The translations under genes were made by a program, and so were the position numbers. A DNA stretch of 64,000 bases from Pseudomonas azotoformans. Its GTDB lineage: Bacteria; Pseudomonadota; Gammaproteobacteria; Pseudomonadales; Pseudomonadaceae. A model generated the notes under the pieces. It saw only the letters and a program-made list of their open reading frames with translations. It searched no databases and had not been told where the DNA came from. Each line of letters begins with the position of its first letter. Within the stretch, counting starts at the first letter, position 1. The stretch is taken from the NCBI RefSeq assembly GCF_900103345.1, contig NZ_LT629702.1, positions 1,984,001 to 2,048,000 of the forward strand, written 5' to 3'. This document shows positions 58,751-64,000 of the stretch, piece by piece.

Positions 58751-59848
58751 ATGATCAAAACGCCGTACTACCTCATCGATAAACAGAAGCTTCTGGTCAA
58801 CATGCAGAAGATTGCTTACGTGCGCGAACAGTCCGGCGCCAAGGCCCTGCTGGCGCTCAAGTGCTTTGCGACCTGGTCGGTGTTCGACCTGATGCAGCAA
58901 TACATGGACGGCACCACCTCGTCGTCGCTGTACGAGTTGAAGCTCGGCCGCCAGAAGTTCGAAGGTGAAGCACACGCCTACAGCGTGGCCTGGGCCGACG
59001 ATGAAATCGAAGAGATGCTGGATAACTGCGACAAGATCATCTTCAACTCCATCAGCCAGCTGCAGCGCTTTGCCGAACGCAGCGAAGGCAAGACCCGCGG
59101 CCTGCGCGTCAACCCACAGGTGAGCAGCTCCGACTACCTGCTGGCCGACCCGGCGCGCCCGTTCAGCCGCCTGGGCGAATGGGACCCGGTGAAGATCGAA
59201 GGCGTCATTGAGCAGATCTCCGGTTTCATGTTCCACAACAACTGCGAGAACGGCGACTTCAACCTGTTCGACAAAATGCTCGGCGTCATCGAAGAGCGCT
59301 TCGGCGCGCTGCTGCACAAGGTTGAATGGGTCAGCCTCGGCGGCGGCATCCACTTCACCGGTGAAGACTATGCCGTGGACGCGTTCTGCGCCCGCCTGAA
59401 GGCGTTCTCCGAGAAGTACGGCGTGCAGGTGTACCTGGAACCCGGCGAAGCGGCGATCACCAACAGCGCTTCCCTGGAAGTCACCGTGCTCGACACCCTC
59501 TACAACGGCAAGAACCTCGCCGTGGTCGACAGCTCCATCGAAGCCCACCTGCTGGACCTGCTGATCTACCGCCTCAACGCCAAGCTGGCGCCGAGCGACG
59601 GTGAACACACCTACATGGTGTGCGGCAAATCCTGCCTGGCCGGGGACATCTTCGGCGAGTATCAATTTGATCGTCCGCTGGCCATCGGCGATCGGCTGTC
59701 GTTCATCGACACCGCAGGCTACACCATGGTCAAGAAAAACTGGTTCAACGGCCTGAAAATGCCGTCCATCGTAGTGAAACAACTCGACGGTACAGTCGAG
59801 GTGGTTCGTGAATTTGGTTACGACGACTACCTGTCCAGCCTTTCGTAA
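58751..59848 (+). CDS. nspC: Carboxynorspermidine/carboxyspermidine decarboxylase
   Basis: 365 residues of the alanine-racemase-fold, PLP-dependent decarboxylase family. PLP lysine K37 is in LLALKCFATW; the opening KTPYYLIDKQKLLVNMQKI, HNNCENGDF and CGKSCLAGDIFGEYQF are diagnostic of NspC/CASDC. It decarboxylates carboxyspermidine or carboxynorspermidine to spermidine or norspermidine in the cytoplasm. The ATG at 58751 follows CGCAGGCTCTCAAAA. The dehydrogenase partner gene follows 28 bases later in the same operon. Confidence 0.92.
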   Translation: MIKTPYYLIDKQKLLVNMQKIAYVREQSGAKALLALKCFATWSVFDLMQQYMDGTTSSSLYELKLGRQKFEGEAHAYSVAWADDEIEEMLDNCDKIIFNSISQLQRFAERSEGKTRGLRVNPQVSSSDYLLADPARPFSRLGEWDPVKIEGVIEQISGFMFHNNCENGDFNLFDKMLGVIEERFGALLHKVEWVSLGGGIHFTGEDYAVDAFCARLKAFSEKYGVQVYLEPGEAAITNSASLEVTVLDTLYNGKNLAVVDSSIEAHLLDLLIYRLNAKLAPSDGEHTYMVCGKSCLAGDIFGEYQFDRPLAIGDRLSFIDTAGYTMVKKNWFNGLKMPSIVVKQLDGTVEVVREFGYDDYLSSLS

Positions 59849-59876
59849 GCTGGCGGATAAAGGAGAGATAAAGCAA

Positions 59877-61121
59877 TTGAAAAAGAACGTTCTTATCATT
59901 GGTGCAGGAGGTGTCGCCAAGGTGGTGGCCCACAAGTGCGCGCAGCACAACGACGAACTCGGTCGTATTGCTATCGCGTCGCGCAACATCTCCAAATGCC
60001 AGGCCATCATCGACAGCGTCAAGGCCAAGGGTAGCCTCAAGGTACCCGCCGACATCCAAGCCTTCGCGCTGAACGCCCTGGACGTGGAAGCGACCAAGGC
60101 CCTGATCCGCGAGACACAATCGCAGATCGTCATCAACGTCGGTTCCGCGTTCCTCAACATGTCGGTACTGCGTGCCTGCATCGACACCGGCGTTGCGTAC
60201 CTCGACACCGCCATCCACGAAGAGCCGGGCAAGGTCTGCGAGACCCCGCCGTGGTACGGCAACTACGAATGGAACCACCTGGAAGAGTGCAAACAGAAGA
60301 ACATCACCGCCATCCTTGGCGTGGGCTTCGACCCGGGTGTCGTCAACGCGTATGCCGCGCTGGCGCAGCAACAGCATTTCGACCGCATTGATTCGATCGA
60401 CATCCTCGACGTCAATGCCGGCTCCCATGGCAAATACTTCGCCACCAACTTCGACCCGGAAATCAACTTCCGCGAGTTCACCGGACAGGTGTGGAGCTGG
60501 CAAAACAGCCAGTGGACCAGCAACACCATGTTCGAAGTCAAACGCACCGATGACCTGCCGGTTGTCGGTTCGCAGAACCTCTACCTCACCGGCCACGATG
60601 AAGTGCACTCGCTGTCGAAAAACCTCGACGTGCCCAACGTGCGTTTCTGGATGAGCTTCGGCGAACACTACATCAACGTGTTCACCGTGCTGAAAAACCT
60701 CGGCCTGCTCTCCGAGAAGCCGGTCACCACCGCCGAAGGCCTGGAAGTCGTGCCGCTGAAACTGGTCAAGGCCGTGCTGCCCGACCCGTCTTCGCTGGCA
60801 CCGGGCTACACCGGCAAGACCTGCATCGGTGACCTGGTCAAAGGCACCAAAAATGGCCAACCCCACGAGATGTTCATCTACAACGTGGCGTGCCATGAAG
60901 AAGCCTTTGCCGAGACCGACAGCCAGGGCATCTCCTACACCGCAGGCGTGCCACCAGTCGCTGCTGCACTGCTGGTGGCCCGTGGCGAGTGGGATGTGAA
61001 GCACATGGCCAACGTCGAGGAACTGCCGGCCGAGCCGTTCCTGAAGGCGCTGGATGTGATGGGCTTGCCGACTCGGATCAAAGACGAGAACGGTGATCGG
61101 GCTTGGGATGCGATTGCCTGA
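59877..61121 (+). CDS. Carboxynorspermidine/carboxyspermidine dehydrogenase (saccharopine dehydrogenase-like)
   Basis: 414 residues with a Rossmann N terminus (KKNVLIIGAGGVAKVVAHK) and the saccharopine dehydrogenase-like body (ASRNISKCQAI, VINVGSAFLNMSVLRACIDTGVAYLDTA, GVGFDPGVVNAYAALAQQ). It condenses putrescine or diaminopropane with aspartate semialdehyde using NADPH, and NspC upstream decarboxylates the product. The start is the TTG at 59877 preceded by AAAGGAGAG; no ATG or GTG lies in a sensible place. The operon ends in a strong terminator. Confidence 0.9.
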   Translation: MKKNVLIIGAGGVAKVVAHKCAQHNDELGRIAIASRNISKCQAIIDSVKAKGSLKVPADIQAFALNALDVEATKALIRETQSQIVINVGSAFLNMSVLRACIDTGVAYLDTAIHEEPGKVCETPPWYGNYEWNHLEECKQKNITAILGVGFDPGVVNAYAALAQQQHFDRIDSIDILDVNAGSHGKYFATNFDPEINFREFTGQVWSWQNSQWTSNTMFEVKRTDDLPVVGSQNLYLTGHDEVHSLSKNLDVPNVRFWMSFGEHYINVFTVLKNLGLLSEKPVTTAEGLEVVPLKLVKAVLPDPSSLAPGYTGKTCIGDLVKGTKNGQPHEMFIYNVACHEEAFAETDSQGISYTAGVPPVAAALLVARGEWDVKHMANVEELPAEPFLKALDVMGLPTRIKDENGDRAWDAIA

Positions 61122-61135
61122 GTAGGCGATAGCGG

Positions 61136-61180
61136 CCCGAACAAAAAAATGCGCCCTCTGGGGCGCATTTTTTGTTCGGG
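61136..61180. terminator. Strong bidirectional intrinsic terminator after the polyamine operon
   Basis: CCCGAACAAAAAA...TGCGCCC pairs with GGGCGCATTTTTTGTTCGGG around the tetraloop TCTG. U-runs are available on both strands. It starts 14 bases after the dehydrogenase stop. Confidence 0.92.
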
Positions 61181-61213
61181 GCAAACACAGCCCTCACGAC
61201 CAATGAGGTCAGC

Positions 61214-61278
61214 TGTGGGATTTGTGGTGCTCTAGCACAGTGGTATACGGCGCTTGCTGTGCTCAGAGATTTCCCACA
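61214..61278 (+). other. Long imperfect hairpin
   Basis: TGTGGGA (61214-61220) pairs with TCCCACA (61272-61278) and AGCACAG (61234-61240) with CTGTGCT (61257-61263), giving a two-part stem with an internal bulge and a 16-base loop. It is not a REP head. Confidence 0.55.
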
Positions 61279-61430
61279 AGGCTTTCAGGTTGTCCCTCGG
61301 AACTTCACTGGCTAACCTCCTCGCCGTCGCTACCCATTTAGCGGCCGGATTTGACCGTCTGATTAATTGAAGTACTGTTGCGCCAAAACCTATTTCAGGC
61401 GTTTTTTTTATGCCTGAGGTATCGTGTCGC

Positions 61431-61540
61431 GGCGGCTGTACGCGGGATACCTTCGGGTATGCCGGATTTCCTTTGATTGCCGGTCGGTCAACCCGCGTAC
61501 AGCTGCCACCCTCTTCGTTTGACCGCGAACGCTGGCAGCT
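61431..61540 (+). promoter_or_regulatory. Structured 5' leader with two mutually exclusive helices
   Basis: GGCGGCTGTACGCGGG (61431-61446) pairs over 16 positions with CCCGCGTACAGCTGCC (61492-61507), enclosing ATACC-UUCG-GGTAT (61447-61460), a classical UUCG hairpin, and a CCGG/CCGG helix. Alternatively AGCTGCCA (61501-61508) pairs with TGGCAGCT (61533-61540). The two helices share 61501-61507 and cannot form together. The ATG lies 23 bases later, with AGGA between. Confidence 0.6.
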
Positions 61541-61563
61541 CCACTAATCTTAGGAATGCCACC

Positions 61564-61803
61564 ATGATCAAAGACAGTCCAAATCCCCCAACCACCCCCT
61601 TCACCCTCCACCCCAACCTGAACACCGAAACCTTGCTGGCCAATGCCTCGCAAGACCTGGCCAGCCTCAACGACATCGCCACCCATCTCGCCTTTGAAGT
61701 CGAGGGCGCTCAACGCAACGTAGCGCTGGGTATCTGCCGCATGCTCGAAGGTGTGCAATTGTTGGTGGACAAGGCGTTGGATCAGGCTCATCCGGTGACC
61801 TGA
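61564..61803 (+). CDS. Small Pseudomonas protein of the DUF6124/DUF3077 type
   Basis: 79 residues. The pattern LFxVxPGxxxExAL-like opening (FTLHPNLNTETLLANASQDLASLNDIATHLAFEVEG) and the C-terminal helix with ICRMLEGVQLLVDKAL match the small proteins found in several copies in fluorescent pseudomonads. Their function is unknown. It is cytoplasmic, with AGGA 9 bases upstream of the ATG, and stands alone behind an unusually long structured leader. A REPIN follows its stop. Confidence 0.72.
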   Translation: MIKDSPNPPTTPFTLHPNLNTETLLANASQDLASLNDIATHLAFEVEGAQRNVALGICRMLEGVQLLVDKALDQAHPVT

Positions 61804-61838
61804 CCAAACAACACTCTCGAAATCAATGAAGCACAAAA

Positions 61839-61927
61839 TGTGGGAGCGGGCTTGCTCGCGAAAGCGGTGGGTCAATATTGAATAGGCTGGCTGACACACC
61901 GCATTCGCGAGCAAGCCCGCTCCCACA
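61839..61927. repeat. REPIN (GTGGGAGCGGGCTTGCTCGCGA class)
   Basis: TGTGGGAGCGGGCTTGCTCG (61839) and the inverse CGAGCAAGCCCGCTCCCACA ending at 61927 flank a spacer of about 40 bases. It lies between convergent genes. Confidence 0.9.
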
Positions 61928-61957
61928 GGGGATCTCTAGTGAATTTGAAATAGCGGG

Positions 61958-62737
61958 TTATTCCAGGTTCCGCGCCGAATTGCTCAGCGCCCTTGAACAC
62001 TGCAACAACGCCGGCGCCAATTGCCGCTCCGCATCCGCCCTGCTCCACCGACTGGTCGGCGCCACCACATGCACCGCCGCCACCGGCCGGCCATTGGCAC
62101 CCAGCACCGGCGCACCGATGGTCATATCACCCAGGAACAACTCCTGGCCGTTCACTGCATAGCCCTGCTCACGCACCTGCTGCAACGACGCCATGATTTC
62201 GTCGACTTCAGTCAGCGTCTGGCTGGTGTGCGCAATACGCTGGCTGTTCTCGATCAACACCAACGCTTCCTCCTGCGGCAACGCGCTCAAATACGCCCGC
62301 CCCGACGCCGTGCAGTACATCGGCACCCGCGAGCCGATCGGCATATGCACGGGCACAAAACCCGAGCTGACGAACCGTGCGATATAGGTCATGTCGTACC
62401 CCGCAGGCTCGGTCAGGCACGACGTCTCACCCGTCAACCGGGTCAACTCCGACAGGAACGGATTCGCCACCTCGATCAACGAATGCGCATCCAGGTAACT
62501 GAAGCCCAGCTCCAGCACCCGGGGTGTGAGTTGGTAATGCCGGGTGCGGGAGTGTTTCCGAAGGTAACCCAGGCTTTCGAGGGTAAACACCATGCGCTGG
62601 GCCGAGCTTTTGGTCATGCCTGCGGCCTCGGCCACCTCTGCGAGGCTCATGCTGCGGCGCTGTGCGCTGAATGCCTTGAGCACCGACAGGCCTTTTTCCA
62701 GGGATTGGTTGTGCAGACTGTTGCGTTCTTCGGACAT
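61958..62737 (-). CDS. IclR-family transcriptional regulator
   Basis: 259 residues. The N-terminal winged helix (LEKGLSVLKAFSAQRRSMSLAEVAEAAGMTKSSAQRMVFTLESLGYL) and the C-terminal effector domain (RVPMYCTASGRAYLSALPQEE ... APVLGANGRPVAAVHVVAP) are typical of IclR. The ATG at 62737 is preferred. It is divergent from an amino-acid-type ABC importer, with 215 bases between starts and at least two palindromes in between, so it most likely controls that importer. Confidence 0.92.
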   Translation of the reverse strand: MSEERNSLHNQSLEKGLSVLKAFSAQRRSMSLAEVAEAAGMTKSSAQRMVFTLESLGYLRKHSRTRHYQLTPRVLELGFSYLDAHSLIEVANPFLSELTRLTGETSCLTEPAGYDMTYIARFVSSGFVPVHMPIGSRVPMYCTASGRAYLSALPQEEALVLIENSQRIAHTSQTLTEVDEIMASLQQVREQGYAVNGQELFLGDMTIGAPVLGANGRPVAAVHVVAPTSRWSRADAERQLAPALLQCSRALSNSARNLE

Positions 62738-62772
62738 GGCGGACTCACGGTCAGGTCGATCAGGCGTGGCGA

Positions 62773-62860
62773 TATTTCTACTCCAAATCACAGAAATAGA
62801 CCATTAAATATCGCATATCGATACGAATGGTTCATTTTGTCTATTTTCTATAGCGCTATA
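62773..62860. promoter_or_regulatory. Palindrome-rich IclR/ABC importer control region
   Basis: TATTTCT-N12-AGAAATA (62773-62798) is one dyad; TATAGCGCTATA (62849-62860) is a perfect 12-base palindrome. ACCATT/AATGGT and ATAGAC/GTCTAT add weaker dyads between them. The region is AT-rich and lies between divergent starts. Confidence 0.55.
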
Positions 62861-62952
62861 CGATTCTTATTGATCGAAATGGCACATAGCTTGCGATTTC
62901 ATCGGCAGCCGCTTGCGGTACTGACTTTCCGTTTTCCTACTGGAGTAACCCG

Positions 62953-63735
62953 ATGAACAGTCTTTCGCCCTTGTTTCGCCGCCTCGCCTTCGGTATTTGC
63001 GCCACGCTCTGCGTCACAGCGGTGCACGCAGAAAGTGCGTCCTCGTACAAAGTCGGTGCAACGGCCAGTGGTTCGCCGTTTACCTTCCTCGACATCAAGA
63101 GCAACAGCATCCAAGGCGTGATGGTCGATGTGGCAGAGGCCGTGAGCAAGGCCGGTGGTTTCACCAGCCAGATCGAGCAGACCAACTTCGCCGCGCTGAT
63201 CCCCTCCCTCACGTCCGGCAAGCTCGACTTCATTTCCGCCGGCATGCTCAAGACCGAAGAACGTACTAAGGTCGTCGACTTCAGCGCCCCGGTGTATGCC
63301 TACGGTGAAGGCCTGATCATCAACGCCGACGACAACACCGCCTACCCTGACCTCATGCCTCTCAAGGACCAAGTGGTCGGCGTGCAGGCCGGCACTGTCT
63401 TCTATGACCAGTTGAACAAGCTCGGCATCTTCAAGGAGATCCGCACCTACGACTCCATCGGCGAGATGGTCCGCGACCTGTCCCTGGGCCGTATCAAGGC
63501 CGCCGTGGGTGACCAGCCGGTGGTGGCCTACCAGATCCGCCAAAAACTGTTCAAAGGCGTAAAACTGGCGCCGGACTACAAACCCACCAATGTCGGCGAA
63601 GTGTGCCTGGTGGTGCGCAAGGGTGACGCGCAAACCCTGGAGCGCCTGAACAGCGCGATCGCCAGCATCAAGGCGGACGGCACCCTCGACAACATCCTCA
63701 AGAAGTGGGGCCTCGATACCCAGGTGCGCCCATGA
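62953..63735 (+). CDS. Amino-acid-type ABC transporter substrate-binding protein, family 3
   Basis: 260 residues with a signal peptide (LAFGICATLCVTAVHAE). Family-3 motifs are evident: YKVGATASGSPFTFLDIKSNSIQGVMVDVAEAVSKAGG, ALIPSLTSGKLDFISAGMLKTEERTKVVDFSAPVYAYGEGL and LKDQVVGVQAGTVFYD. These bind polar amino acids or opines in the periplasm. GGAG precedes the ATG at 62953. The stop overlaps the permease start by 4 bases. Confidence 0.92.
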   Translation: MNSLSPLFRRLAFGICATLCVTAVHAESASSYKVGATASGSPFTFLDIKSNSIQGVMVDVAEAVSKAGGFTSQIEQTNFAALIPSLTSGKLDFISAGMLKTEERTKVVDFSAPVYAYGEGLIINADDNTAYPDLMPLKDQVVGVQAGTVFYDQLNKLGIFKEIRTYDSIGEMVRDLSLGRIKAAVGDQPVVAYQIRQKLFKGVKLAPDYKPTNVGEVCLVVRKGDAQTLERLNSAIASIKADGTLDNILKKWGLDTQVRP

Positions 63736-64000
63736 ACCCGGCGGAGTTCCTGCAAAACGCCCAGGACTTTTTGCCGATTCTGCTGCAAGGCGCGTGGGTG
63801 ACGATCCAGATCACCGTGCTGTCGTTCCTGCTCAGCAGCGCCATCGGACTGGTGCTGGCGTTGCTCAAGCTGTCGCCGATCCGTGCGCTGTCGTGGGCGG
63901 CGAGCACCATCATCAATGTGATCCGTGGCCTGCCGATCATCGTGCAGTTGTTCTACATCTACTTCGTGCTGCCGGACATGGGCGTGCACCTCACCGCGTT
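63732..64000 (+). CDS. Amino-acid-type ABC transporter permease (3' partial)
   Basis: 89 codons are visible before the window ends. The N terminus FLPILLQGAWVTIQITVLSF and the downstream IINVIRGLPIIVQLFYIYFVLP are the conserved HisM/GlnP-type permease features. ATGA overlaps the binding-protein stop, so both are co-translated. Further transporter genes are expected beyond the right edge. Confidence 0.92.
   Translation, partial: MNPAEFLQNAQDFLPILLQGAWVTIQITVLSFLLSSAIGLVLALLKLSPIRALSWAASTIINVIRGLPIIVQLFYIYFVLPDMGVHLTA

Larger units (their letters stand above)
61181..61563. other. 383-base non-coding region with extensive RNA-like structure
   Basis: No open frame with a ribosome site. From left to right it holds the hairpin at 61214-61278, an unstructured stretch, TCAGGC/GCCTGA around eight T (61395-61417) and the multi-helix leader at 61431-61540. 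The conserved-looking design suggests a long structured 5' leader of the small gene at 61564. Confidence 0.6.

Noticed and set aside
58745..60262. 505-codon minus-strand frame
   Set aside because: Antisense of nspC and the dehydrogenase; composition is that of a shadow frame.
61136..61180. A possible tRNA or small RNA after the polyamine operon
   Set aside because: The symmetric stem with A and T runs is a simple bidirectional terminator; no cloverleaf or CCA is present.

Overview
This window reads as the chromosome of a denitrifying, GC-rich member of the Pseudomonas fluorescens group. The evidence is an intact heme d1 biogenesis block in the Pseudomonas order nirL-G-H-J-E-N, two OprD-family porins, a very high density of LysR regulators, and several classes of palindromic REP/REPIN repeats with Pseudomonas-type heads (gagCGGGCTTGCCCCGCG, GTGGGAGGGGGCTTGCCCCCGA, GTAGGAGCGAGCTTGCTCGCGA). 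I see no tRNA, rRNA, prophage, transposase or CRISPR array.

Layout. 1-4.7 kb: end of the nir operon (nirL partial to nirN). 4.7-7.1 kb, opposite strand: a HemN-like protein that has lost the radical-SAM cysteines and two multi-pass membrane proteins; two perfect TTGAT-N4-ATCAA Anr/Dnr boxes sit at the same distance before the first two of these starts. 7.2-18 kb: OprD porin, FUSC efflux protein with divergent LysR, SDR, MFS/quinone-oxidoreductase operon with divergent LysR, HxlR/NmrA pair. 18-19.7 kb: copper module (DUF2946, Sco1, PCu(A)C). 20-26 kb: LysR/oxidoreductase pair, HIT protein, acetyltransferases, hybrid sensor kinase with divergent LuxR regulator. 26.4-32.7 kb: an uncharacterised catabolic cluster (flavin monooxygenase, RidA, DUF1028, M20 deacylase, LysR, NCS1 permease). 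32.7-36 kb: small proteins, GNATs, a TPM-domain protein. 36-38.8 kb: an RsbQ-like alpha/beta hydrolase overlapping a PAS histidine kinase, and a divergent DapF-like epimerase. 39-42.2 kb: two head-to-head L,D-transpeptidases and a creatininase-family protein. 43.7-46.8 kb: GntR-MFS-amidohydrolase operon with a palindromic operator. 47-51.5 kb: assorted single genes. 51.6-58.4 kb: a seven-gene operon LacI - ABC transporter - GpdQ-type phosphodiesterase - OprD porin, which looks like a self-contained uptake and hydrolysis system for a phosphodiester. 58.7-61.2 kb: carboxy(nor)spermidine decarboxylase and dehydrogenase with a strong bidirectional terminator. 61.2-61.8 kb: a small Pseudomonas protein behind a highly structured 440-base leader with two mutually exclusive helices. 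62-64 kb: IclR regulator and an amino-acid-type ABC importer running off the window.

The most interesting items are (i) the RsbQ-PAS kinase pair, (ii) the LacI/ABC/GpdQ/OprD operon, (iii) the structured leader at 61.4 kb, (iv) the Anr/Dnr-controlled HemN pseudoenzyme beside nir, (v) the FMO-RidA-DUF1028-M20 pathway, and (vi) REPINs whose 18-base heads have been tandemly multiplied. All functional assignments come from reading the sequence and from memory of the families; no search was run.
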